Of a stretch of 64,000 nucleotides of DNA, positions 1 through 6,894 are shown in pieces. Position numbers and translations under genes: made by a program. The notes under the pieces are model-generated. The model had not been told where the DNA came from, searched no databases, and was given only the letters and a program-made list of their open reading frames with translations. The stretch comes from Nocardia anaemiae NBRC 100462 (GTDB lineage Bacteria; Actinomycetota; Actinomycetes; Mycobacteriales; Mycobacteriaceae): positions 1 through 64,000 of the forward strand of contig NZ_BDAZ01000056.1 in assembly GCF_001612725.1 (NCBI RefSeq). Direction: 5' to 3'. The stretch's first letter is position 1. Each line of letters opens with the position of its first letter.

Positions 1-200
1 CTGAACGCGCAGCCCGCCGGGAGCCCGAGTTTCCGCAGAAGTGTTGCGGCAGGACAGAATCCGATGACGCTGGCCTGGAGTTGGTTGGCTCCCGCGAACG
101 CGGTCAGCAGGAGGAACCAGGGCGAGATCAGCACCGCGAGTGTCAGGCCGAGCAGGGTGATGGTGCCTGCGAGGGCGAGCACGGCTCGATCGATATTCAT
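1..200 (-). CDS. DUF2892 / YgaP-like membrane protein, C-terminus cut by window edge
   Basis: Reading the minus strand from the ATG at 200 gives an open frame of 66 codons that runs off the left edge. It starts MNIDRAVLALAGTITLLGL, forms two hydrophobic segments (about residues 6-24 and 26-44), and then has GFCPAATLLRKLGL. The short hairpin of two helices followed by a Cys-Pro and a Leu-Gly-Leu segment is the pattern of DUF2892/YgaP transmembrane domains. These are often found beside rhodaneses and persulfide-responsive regulators. The nearby CstR-like regulator at 3121 fits a sulfide/persulfide setting, which is inference. The stop codon lies outside the window. Confidence 0.8.
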   Translation of the reverse strand, partial: MNIDRAVLALAGTITLLGLTLAVLISPWFLLLTAFAGANQLQASVIGFCPAATLLRKLGLPAGCAF

Positions 201-211
201 GTGGGACACAC

Positions 212-373
212 CTACTTTCCGAGGATTCGGAGCAGCCAGCTGCTTCGTTCGACATCCGGATGGCCTGGACACCATTGATCGGCGGGGACTGTGGCCTTGA
301 ACTGGGCGATGTGTTGTCCACAGCCGGACCAGGTGGTTTTGGCGCAAGTTTTGCATCGGATGAGTCGGCACAC
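212..373 (-). CDS. Small Cys-rich putative zinc-binding protein
   Basis: A 53-residue protein starts at the GTG at 373 and begins VCRLIRCKTCAKTTWSGCGQH. Cysteines at residues 2, 7, 10, 18 and 35 with His21 and His38 could form a small zinc or metal site. Short proteins of this CRLIRCKTC type are recurrent in actinobacteria, usually annotated as hypothetical. The open frame extends upstream to 463, but that part overlaps the next gene and is Pro/Arg-rich shadow sequence, so the GTG was chosen. It lies 11 nt upstream of the DUF2892 gene on the same strand and probably shares its transcript. Function is unknown. Confidence 0.65.
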   Translation of the reverse strand: MCRLIRCKTCAKTTWSGCGQHIAQFKATVPADQWCPGHPDVERSSWLLRILGK

Positions 374-395
374 CGATGGCTCCTCTTTCCTCGAA

Positions 396-782
396 TCAGG
401 CGGGGTTCTCGCCCGCGTCGACGGCCGCGGCGAATTCGGAGAAGGCCTCGTAGGCGCGGGCACCGTGGATGGTCGCTGGTCCCCCGTGCATCAGGAAGGT
501 GACGCCGATGGCCTCGGCGGCCTCCTGCCGGGTCGCCCCGGCGCGTGCTGCGGCTTGGCCGTGCGAAGCGATGCAGCCGTCGCAGCCTTCGACGACGCCG
601 ATCGCGAAGGCGATGAGTTCCTTGGTTTTGCGGTCGAGTGCGCCGGAGGCGAACGCGGCCTTGCTCAGTTCGCCGAAGCCTTGGTACACCTCGGGGATGG
701 CCTTGCGCAGGTCGCGGTGCAGTGGAGTCAGTTCGCGGAGCACTTGTTTGCCGTGGCTGATGGTGTGTTCGGTCGTTGTCAT
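396..782 (-). CDS. Carboxymuconolactone decarboxylase (AhpD-like) family protein
   Basis: This 128-residue protein carries the AhpD-like motif EGCDGCIASH, with Cys67, Cys70 and His74. That is the CxxC/His redox centre of the AhpD/CMD family. Members act as thiol peroxidases or in alkylhydroperoxide defence, or as small decarboxylases; the CxxC here favours a redox role. Length is typical for a single-domain CMD protein. It sits between the small Cys-rich protein and the MMPL transporter, all on the minus strand, so these genes could be one operon driven from the operator region near 2990. A thiol-redox role would fit the CstR-like regulator nearby. Confidence 0.85.
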   Translation of the reverse strand: MTTTEHTISHGKQVLRELTPLHRDLRKAIPEVYQGFGELSKAAFASGALDRKTKELIAFAIGVVEGCDGCIASHGQAAARAGATRQEAAEAIGVTFLMHGGPATIHGARAYEAFSEFAAAVDAGENPA

Positions 783-797
783 CGGATTCCTTTCGAT

Positions 798-2957
798 TCA
801 GCCGTGCGAGAAGTGGATGGTGGGCAGGATTCGGCGCAGCCAGGCGGGCGTGGCCCAAGCGGCGCGCCCGGCCAGCCGGAGCGTCACCGGCAGCAGGACC
901 AGCCGGACGAGGAAGGCGTCGAGCAGGACAGCGACGCCGAGGATCACGCCCATCTCCTTGGGGGGCAGCGGGCCAGAGAGGGCGAAGGTGAAGAACACCG
1001 CGACCATGACGCCACCGGCGGCGAAGATGACCCGCCCGGAGTGTGCGACAGCGCCGATCATGGCCTCGCGGGGATCGCCGGAGCGTTCCCAGTGCTCCTT
1101 GGCCGAGGCGAGCAGGAAGACGGTGTAGTCCATGGCGATCGCGAAGATCATCGCGAAAAAGAACACCGGCGCCCAGGCGTCCAGGAAGCCCTGGTGCTCG
1201 AAGCCGAGTATGCCGGATCCGATTCCGTCCTGGAACACCAGCCGGGCGATGCCGAAGGCGGCGGCAGTGGAGAGCAGGCTGGTCAAGGTACCGAGCAGCG
1301 CGATCAGTGGTGCCTGCAATGCGAACAGCAGCAGCGCGAATCCCAGGACGAGCACCACGCCGATCACGATCGGGGTGGAGCGATCCAGTTGGTGCTTCAG
1401 GTCGATGTTCTCCACGGCCGCCCCGCCGACCTGTGCGGATGTCGGTAGCTCGGCCCGCAGGCGAGCCACGGTGGCGGTGAGCGCCGGGTCGGACGGGTCG
1501 ACCGTTGGGACCGCCTCGATCATGCGGTAGTCGCTGCCGTCGGCGGCGGGCATAATCGGCATCACTGCACCGATATCCTTGTCGGCCGCCAGTATTCGGC
1601 TCGTGGCCTGGGCATCCTGTGAGTTGGTCACCACCTGCAGCATGCCCGGCGCGCCGGGTCCGAAGGCCTGCTGTACCAGCGAGTACCCGACCCGGGCGCT
1701 CGCCTTGTCGGGCAGTACCTTGATCGACGGCATCGCTGTCTTCAACCCGACGATCGGCGCGGCCAGCGCCACCAGCACGATCAGCGATCCCAGACCCCAC
1801 ACGACCGGTCGGCGCCATAGCCGTTCGCCCCAGCGGGCGAAGGCGGGCGACCGGTGCTCACCGGTGTGCACCCAGGGCAGCGATAGCTTGTTGATCCGAC
1901 TTCCCAGCTTGAACAGCACGACCGGCAGCAGGGTCAGGGTCGCGGCGAGGACGAAGACGACCGAGAGCATGATGCCGCCAGCCATGGACCGGAATGACGG
2001 CGAGGGCACGAGCATCACCGCCGACAGCGACACCAGGACGGTGGCGCCGGACAGTAGTACCGCCTTGCCGGCGGTGTCCATGGTTTCCGCGACGGCTTCG
2101 CGTGGTGACTCGTGCCGGGCCATCAGCGCCGCACGGAACCGGACCACCAGGAAGAGTGCGTAGTCGATACCGAGCGCGAGTGAGAACATCATCGCGAAGT
2201 TCATCGCCCAGATGGATACCGGCACGAAGTGGTTGATCAGCACGAGTGAGCCGGCCGAGGCCATCAGTCCGGCGAGGGTCAGCAGCAGGGGGAGACCGGC
2301 GGCGACCAGCGCCCCGAACGCCAGCACCAGGATCGCCAAAGTGACCGGCCACGAGAACATTTCGGACTTCATCATCGCGTCGAGGTTGGCCGCGTTGAAG
2401 TCCGACCACAACAGTGACGATCCGGTCGGATTTACCTGCACCGTGTCGGTCGACAACCCCTGCAACCGGCCCTTCAGATCGGTTGCGGCCCGCACCATCT
2501 CGTTGGTATCGGCGCCCGCACCGGCGAGCACTACTGCCGTGCGATGGTCCGGCGACAGGCTCGTGCCGGGCGTGGGCGGAATCACCTGTGCGATCCGCGA
2601 GTCGCTTTGGACCACCCGCGTGACCGCTGCGATTACCGCCTGGCCGTCACCGGTGTCGAGCGGACCGGCGGTACTGTGCACCACCACTTGGATCGCGTGA
2701 CTGGCGTTACCGCCGAAGTGGTCCTGCGCCAACTTCCGTACGGCGACCGACTGCGAGCCCTCGGCCTGCCAACCTGCCCCCGACAGGTTCTTCTCCACCA
2801 TGGGCGCGAAGGCGCCCAAGCTGATCACCAGTAGCACCCATGCCGCTGTAACTAGCCTCCGATGGTCGATCACCCATGTTCCGAGCCGTCCTAACGGACC
2901 GAACCGCCCTGCTGACACGGGCGTTGTACCGCCGGTTTCCTTCACCGTCTGTACCAC
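798..2957 (-). CDS. MMPL-family (RND) transporter
   Basis: A 719-residue RND/MMPL membrane protein. It shows the duplicated MMPL layout: one N-terminal helix (LVTAAWVLLVISLGAF), a large extracytoplasmic loop, a block of helices ending in a cytoplasmic segment, then a second loop and a second block with FAMIFAIAMDYTVFLL, the family's GxxxDY signature region. The first block has the equivalent SLALGIDYALFLV. MMPL proteins use proton motive force to move lipids or small hydrophobic molecules out of the cytoplasm. The GTG at 2957 was chosen because an AAGGAAGG ribosome site lies 9 nt upstream and the remaining upstream codons overlap the operators and the divergent regulator. It probably belongs to the regulon of the CsoR-type repressor at 3121. 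Confidence 0.9.
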   Translation of the reverse strand: MVQTVKETGGTTPVSAGRFGPLGRLGTWVIDHRRLVTAAWVLLVISLGAFAPMVEKNLSGAGWQAEGSQSVAVRKLAQDHFGGNASHAIQVVVHSTAGPLDTGDGQAVIAAVTRVVQSDSRIAQVIPPTPGTSLSPDHRTAVVLAGAGADTNEMVRAATDLKGRLQGLSTDTVQVNPTGSSLLWSDFNAANLDAMMKSEMFSWPVTLAILVLAFGALVAAGLPLLLTLAGLMASAGSLVLINHFVPVSIWAMNFAMMFSLALGIDYALFLVVRFRAALMARHESPREAVAETMDTAGKAVLLSGATVLVSLSAVMLVPSPSFRSMAGGIMLSVVFVLAATLTLLPVVLFKLGSRINKLSLPWVHTGEHRSPAFARWGERLWRRPVVWGLGSLIVLVALAAPIVGLKTAMPSIKVLPDKASARVGYSLVQQAFGPGAPGMLQVVTNSQDAQATSRILAADKDIGAVMPIMPAADGSDYRMIEAVPTVDPSDPALTATVARLRAELPTSAQVGGAAVENIDLKHQLDRSTPIVIGVVLVLGFALLLFALQAPLIALLGTLTSLLSTAAAFGIARLVFQDGIGSGILGFEHQGFLDAWAPVFFFAMIFAIAMDYTVFLLASAKEHWERSGDPREAMIGAVAHSGRVIFAAGGVMVAVFFTFALSGPLPPKEMGVILGVAVLLDAFLVRLVLLPVTLRLAGRAAWATPAWLRRILPTIHFSHG

Positions 2958-2975
2958 GTCTCGCCGCCTTCCTTC

Positions 2976-2995
2976 ATATCCCCCCGGGGGGATGT
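2976..2995. promoter_or_regulatory. CsoR-family operator 1 (G/C-tract palindrome)
   Basis: Positions 2978-2993 read ATCCCCCCGGGGGGAT, a perfect 16-bp palindrome with an extra ATAT flank. This is the G/C-tract type of site bound by CsoR/FrmR/CstR repressors. It lies 20 nt upstream of the MMPL start, where bound repressor would block that promoter. Confidence 0.8.
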
Positions 2996-3011
2996 TTCCA
3001 CCGACGATAGC

Positions 3012-3027
3012 ATCCCCCCAGGGGGAT
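3012..3027. promoter_or_regulatory. CsoR-family operator 2, near csoR-like promoter
   Basis: ATCCCCCCAGGGGGAT is a second copy of the C/G-tract operator with near-perfect symmetry, 18 bp from the first. It runs directly into GATATACA, a plausible -10 region for the plus-strand regulator gene. This implies autoregulation of the repressor and joint control of both divergent units. Confidence 0.75.
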
Positions 3028-3120
3028 ATACACTGGCGAGTGACGAAGCCGCCGACCACGGCAGGCTGGATCGGTGCGCACGCCGGGCGCAGCCGATCGG
3101 CGCTAGTGAAGGAGACCGCA

Positions 3121-3381
3121 ATGCAGCTGGAACCCGAGGCCGTGAAGGCCGTGACCCTCCGCATGAAGCGAGCCCACGGGCATCTGGCAAGCGTCATCCG
3201 CATGCTGGAAGAAGGCGCGGAATGCGAGGACGTCATCACCCAGCTCGCGGCCGTCAACAAGGCTCTCAGCCGCAGCGGCTACGCACTTGTCGCCACTGGA
3301 CTACAGCAGTGCCTCACCACCGGCGGCCCCGACAGCGTCGACACCAAGAAGATGGAGAAACTCTTCCTCTCCCTGGCCTGA
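3121..3381 (+). CDS. CsoR/CstR-type metal- or persulfide-sensing repressor
   Basis: An 86-residue all-helical DUF156 protein, the usual length for the CsoR family. The N-terminal helix has VTLRMKRAHGHLASVIRMLE, and Cys35 lies in EEGAECEDVITQL. Cys64 is in GLQQCL. In copper-sensing CsoR the third ligand is a His four residues before the second Cys; here that position is Gly60. The two-Cys, no-His pattern is that of CstR-like persulfide sensors rather than copper CsoR, although this is inferred from motif alone. The start has a strong GAAGGAG site. Two matching operators sit in the divergent promoter region, so it likely represses itself and the MMPL/AhpD/DUF2892 unit. Confidence 0.9.
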   Translation: MQLEPEAVKAVTLRMKRAHGHLASVIRMLEEGAECEDVITQLAAVNKALSRSGYALVATGLQQCLTTGGPDSVDTKKMEKLFLSLA

Positions 3382-3516
3382 ACTGTCGGCAACCGCTTCC
3401 GCGCTCCGGCCGACTTCTTCGATCGCCCTCGGCGTCTGGCCTTTGCCGCGGAGGCCGAGAAGCACCCGCGCGAGTCCGTCCCGGAATGGCTCCGGCGCCG
3501 CCTGGCCACGGACTAA
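3382..3516 (+). other. Coding-like remnant after the csoR-like gene
   Basis: In the same frame and directly after the regulator stop codon there are 44 sense codons with typical high third-position GC, ending at a TAA (3514-3516). The peptide includes NRFRAPADFFDRPRRLAFAA and PEWLRRRLATD. No start codon or ribosome site is evident and I do not recognise the family. It may be the 3' end of a gene lost by the rearrangement that also left the transposase fragment next to it. Confidence 0.35.
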
Positions 3517-3596
3517 CGGGACAGGGTCGTGGCAGATCAGCCAGCCACTGGTCGCGTCGAGGCGGTTCGACCCGACGCAGTCTGCTCTTCGCGCAC

Positions 3597-3888
3597 GAGG
3601 GCATGGTCGGGGCGCGGCACCTGGAGGGCCAGACCGAGCAGGCGTCGTGCCTCACGCTCGTCACGAACGCCGTGGTCACGTGGACGACCGAGTACTACGG
3701 CCTGGCCGTCGAGCAGATGCGCGCGGCCGGGCGCCGCATCGACGACGAGGTTCTGGCCCACATTTCCCCGGCCCATTCGGAGAACATCCAATTTCTTCGG
3801 CGCGCTCGAGGTCGGCATCGACGGCGAGCTGGCCCAGCTCGGCCCGACCGGGTACCGGCCGTTGCGGGTGCGCGACACGCTCTTCTGA
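3597..3888 (+). pseudogene. Tn3-family transposase C-terminal fragment, frameshifted
   Basis: Two adjoining frames together give the C-terminal end of a Tn3-family TnpA. The first reads EGQTEQASCLTLVTNAVV, then WTTEYYGLAVEQMRAAG and DEVLAHISPAHSENIQF. The frame then shifts near 3793 to FGALEVGIDGELAQLGP and GYRPLRVRDTLF before the stop at 3886-3888. The segment AHISPAHSENI-FFG and the final GYRPLR are highly typical of actinobacterial Tn3 transposases. The N-terminal roughly 850 residues are absent. It marks an old transposon end between the CstR-like locus and the TetX-like gene, consistent with horizontal acquisition of one or both. Confidence 0.85.
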
Positions 3889-4108
3889 CGCCAGCTCCTT
3901 CGCTGGCATCACCCGCTTGAACCGAGGACTTGCTCCGAATCCGAAGCCAGGTTAGCTTCATGGTGTCGCGAAAAACGATGTCCTGCGGCGTTGCTCGCCG
4001 GACATCGCGCACACATCGATGCAGGACGGTTCCGATCGGTGAGCGTCTCCGTGCCGAGATCGGGCGTCCCGCCCGCTCCCGGTGTCGACCGCAACCGAGG
4101 AGCGCACC

Positions 4109-5230
4109 ATGCAGAAGACCGTCACCATCGTCGGAGCGGGACTGGGCGGGCTGACGCTCGCCCGGGTGCTCCAAGCCCACGGCGTCGCCGCTACGATCTA
4201 CGAGGGTGAGGCGTCGGCGACGGCGCGCGCCCAGGGTGGCCTGCTCGACATCCACGAAGAGACCGGGCAGGTCGCGCTCCGCGCGGCGGGCTTGTATGAC
4301 GAGTTCCGCGCCCTGGTCCGGCCAGGCGAGGACGCCAAGCGCGTCGTCGACCGCCACGGCACGATCCTGCTCGACCGGCCCACGGACCCCCGTTCGGCCC
4401 GTCCCGAGGTGGATCGCGGCGAACTCCGGCGCCTGCTCATCGACTCGCTCGCCCCCGGGACCATCCAGTGGGGCCACAAGCTCACCGCGCTCCGGCACTA
4501 CCCGACGGGCGGCTTCGACCTCACCTTCACGGCGGGTTCCACCGTACGCGCCGACGTCGTCGTCGGCGCGGACGGCGCCTGGTCGAAGGTCCGGCCGCTG
4601 CTCACCCAGGCCGAGCCGCGCTACAGCGGCACCTGCTTCGTCGAGATCGCCCTCGCCTCGGGCGGCCGGGACCACCGGGCGAGCGTGGCCACGATCGGCA
4701 GCGGCACACTGATGGCGGTCGCGCCGGGCCAGGGCATCATCGTCCACCGCGACGCGGACGGCGGTGTGCGCGGTTACGTAGCGCTGAACAAGCCCGAGGA
4801 GTGGATGCGGTCGATCGACTTCGGTGACCCGACCGCCGGTCTCCGCCGCCTCGCCCACGAGTTCGATGGCTGGTCGCCGCTGCTCACCGCGTTCGTGACA
4901 GGCAGCGACGCGGAGCCGTGGCTCCGGCCGATCCACGCACTCCCTGTCGGGCTCAGCTGGGACCGGGTGCCGGGCGTGACGCTCGTCGGCGACGCCGCGC
5001 ACCTGATGTCGCCCTTCGCCGGCGAAGGCGCCAACCTCGCCATGTACGACGGCGCCGACCTGGCGCGCGAGCTGGCCGGGCACCCCGACGTCGAGACTGC
5101 GCTCGCCGCCTACGAGAAGCGGCTTTTCCCCCGCAGCCGCGAGGTCGCCGCCCACTCGGCGCACAATCTCGAGACCTTCTTCGGGCAGGAGGCGCCGAAC
5201 AGCGTGGTCACGCTGTTCGGTCGCTCTTGA
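4109..5230 (+). CDS. TetX-like FAD-dependent monooxygenase
   Basis: A 373-residue class A flavoprotein monooxygenase. The N-terminus has the Rossmann motif GAGLGG (residues 9-14). GADGAWSKVR (153-162) is the DG motif. GDAAHLMSPFAGEGANLA (294-311) is the GD/FAD-ribityl motif, close to that of TetX and related tetracycline destructases. Length is near TetX (about 388). The ATG at 4109 has GAGGAG upstream. It probably hydroxylates an aromatic or polyketide substrate with NADPH and O2; tetracycline or other drug inactivation is possible but not shown by sequence alone. It stands alone, just downstream of the transposase fragment, so capture by transposition is plausible. Confidence 0.85.
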   Translation: MQKTVTIVGAGLGGLTLARVLQAHGVAATIYEGEASATARAQGGLLDIHEETGQVALRAAGLYDEFRALVRPGEDAKRVVDRHGTILLDRPTDPRSARPEVDRGELRRLLIDSLAPGTIQWGHKLTALRHYPTGGFDLTFTAGSTVRADVVVGADGAWSKVRPLLTQAEPRYSGTCFVEIALASGGRDHRASVATIGSGTLMAVAPGQGIIVHRDADGGVRGYVALNKPEEWMRSIDFGDPTAGLRRLAHEFDGWSPLLTAFVTGSDAEPWLRPIHALPVGLSWDRVPGVTLVGDAAHLMSPFAGEGANLAMYDGADLARELAGHPDVETALAAYEKRLFPRSREVAAHSAHNLETFFGQEAPNSVVTLFGRS

Positions 5231-5428
5231 GGGCGGATCCGGGACCTGCGCTCACAAGCAGGGCTCGGCGACCACCGCCAACTGAACTTGAATCCGATTT
5301 GTCGTCAAACGGTCGTTTGCCGACTGGCAGTCCCAGGTCGTCACTGGTTCCGGCCGCGCAGACCCATCCGGAGTACACGGCTACGAATTCGATCGGTAAT
5401 CCGCATGACCCGCACCGGCGAGTGGTGC

Positions 5429-5755
5429 TCAGGATGGGCCGCTGCCCACGAGTCCGGCAGCAGGATGACGGTACGGTGCAATGCCGATGTTGGCGTCGGA
5501 TAGTAGTTCGGCCAGGCCGACATCCAGGTGTTCGGCGGTCCTCCGCAGACCGATCGCTACCGTTCGCGCGGGGGTGTCCGCGCTGCTTTCTAGTCGGATC
5601 GGGGCGATGGCCATTCCATCGATATCGATGCGACAGATGTATGCGGAATCCTCCGCCGACTGGTCTGGGCAGGGCCTCCCGATCGTGACGAGGACCCGCT
5701 TGCCACCAACGGCGAGGGTTCTGGTGGCCAAGACCGAACCGCTCCCGGATGTCAT
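5429..5755 (-). CDS. Hypothetical protein (DUF6968-like)
   Basis: A 108-residue protein with LATRTLAVGGKRVLVTIGRP near the N-terminus and DSAYICRIDIDG in the middle. It reads as a coherent small beta-rich domain followed by a helix (TVAIGLRRTAEHLDVGLAELL). I associate this pattern with a small actinobacterial family of unknown function (DUF6968) by memory only. There is no signal peptide or membrane segment. Around 200 bp of non-coding sequence separates it from its neighbours on each side. Function is unknown. Confidence 0.6.
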   Translation of the reverse strand: MTSGSGSVLATRTLAVGGKRVLVTIGRPCPDQSAEDSAYICRIDIDGMAIAPIRLESSADTPARTVAIGLRRTAEHLDVGLAELLSDANIGIAPYRHPAAGLVGSGPS

Positions 5756-5956
5756 AGCGCCACACTATGGCCGTCCGGTGGATTGCCAGCTATTCGACAG
5801 CGTGGCGACACGCCCGAGCCCGATCAGCGCCTAGTGCTGGGCCTGGTTCCGCGATCCAGGCGCTCATCCCCATGGCTTGGCCCGACGGAGGCGGCATCGA
5901 ATTAGATGTCCAAGGCCAACTCGTACCAGTCGCGGTGTCCTCGACGCAGATCTACA

Positions 5957-6748
5957 TCAGGCGCGACCGGCCGGGACCGCAGTGGGACTCATCTGCCACG
6001 CCTGTGCCAGCGCGTCCTTCAATTGGCGCTTCTGCCCGCGCACACTGACGCTATCGGTCCGCCGTGGGGCCAGGGCCTCGTCGAGCATCTGCAGGAACCG
6101 TCGACGGGTCGCGCCGAAGGTCACCAGCAGCTCCGCGGCGGTGGCGCCACCGAACGGAGCCCATCGGATCGCGAAGGTGATCAGGGATTTCGCCGCTGTA
6201 TCGAGGGCCTTCGAGCTCGCCATGAGTTCACACTGGCGCAGCGATGTCCGCACCCACCACGCGTCGAAGCGATGCTCGACCTCGCGACGATGTGTCGAGC
6301 GCACCTCGATCGAAACATTCCTGTGCTGTGGCGCGGGCGTGACGTCGCCATCCGAATCGGACTCCGTCGGGCAGACAGTGAACACCGGAAAACGATCCAC
6401 CCGAGGATGGGGCTCGAATCGCACCCGGACCGGCTGATCCGAAATTGGTGTCACGTCCCCTTCGATCGTCGCGTACACCCACGGACCCTCGTCGAGTTCC
6501 ACGATGGCGATCGTCAGCGGCACCACTTGGGCGTGCGGGCGGCCCACATTCCGGTGTACGAGCCGCCACGACACGACCGAACCGAGACCCGACGATGGCG
6601 ACCATTCCAGATCCCAGGACCGACACGACGAACATTCGGCGGTCAGCGGGGGGAACAACTTGTTACAGGGCCCGCAGCGCCGAATCATCATGGTGTTTTC
6701 GGTGCCGACGGGTTTGTGGTTGCTGGACTCGTATCTGTGCTCGGACAT
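5957..6748 (-). CDS. DUF35-like zinc-ribbon/OB-fold protein with C-terminal extension
   Basis: A 263-residue protein. Residues about 20-125 look like a DUF35 unit: a zinc ribbon (CGPCNKLFPPLTAECSSC, four Cys) followed by an OB-fold region (GLGSVVSWRLVHRN, VVPLTIAIVELDEG, VRVRFEP). Such proteins usually partner acetyl-CoA acetyltransferases or thiolases, as in lipid and steroid metabolism. The second half (about 145-263) is an unrelated helical region with RFDAWWVRTSLRQCELMASS and ITFAIRWAPFGGATAAELL. I cannot name it confidently; it may be a DNA-binding-like helical domain. No thiolase gene is adjacent, so the context does not support the classical role. It could be a fusion specific to this lineage. 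Confidence 0.7.
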   Translation of the reverse strand: MSEHRYESSNHKPVGTENTMMIRRCGPCNKLFPPLTAECSSCRSWDLEWSPSSGLGSVVSWRLVHRNVGRPHAQVVPLTIAIVELDEGPWVYATIEGDVTPISDQPVRVRFEPHPRVDRFPVFTVCPTESDSDGDVTPAPQHRNVSIEVRSTHRREVEHRFDAWWVRTSLRQCELMASSKALDTAAKSLITFAIRWAPFGGATAAELLVTFGATRRRFLQMLDEALAPRRTDSVSVRGQKRQLKDALAQAWQMSPTAVPAGRA

Positions 6749-6832
6749 GGGAACCTCGGTGTGATAGCCATGAATGCTGTCCCCACCAAGCGTCTAGTCC
6801 GCGGCGTCGGAATACCACGGTAGAACTACCCT

Positions 6833-6842
6833 GGGTATACCC
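6833..6842. promoter_or_regulatory. Palindrome upstream of the DUF35-like gene
   Basis: GGGTATACCC is a perfect 10-bp palindrome about 85 bp upstream of the DUF35-like start, in the 146-bp gap after the LuxR gene. It could be an operator; no regulator is identified. Confidence 0.3.
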
Positions 6843-6894
6843 ATTTTTGCCGGGAGGGCCGTACCCATGGATATCGTTCGCCCTGCTCGAGCGG

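Noticed and set aside
291..1448. Long plus-strand open frame opposite the AhpD/MMPL genes
   Set aside because: It is antisense to well-supported genes, Gly/Glu/Arg-rich and without a ribosome site or family motif; high GC makes such frames common.
2958..3260. 101-codon N-terminal extension of the MMPL protein
   Set aside because: It would run through both operators and most of the divergent regulator's 5' half; the GTG at 2957 has a good ribosome site.
3695..5164. 489-codon minus-strand frame opposite the TetX-like gene
   Set aside because: It is a mirror of the third-position GC of the real gene; it shows no conserved motif and starts inside the gene.
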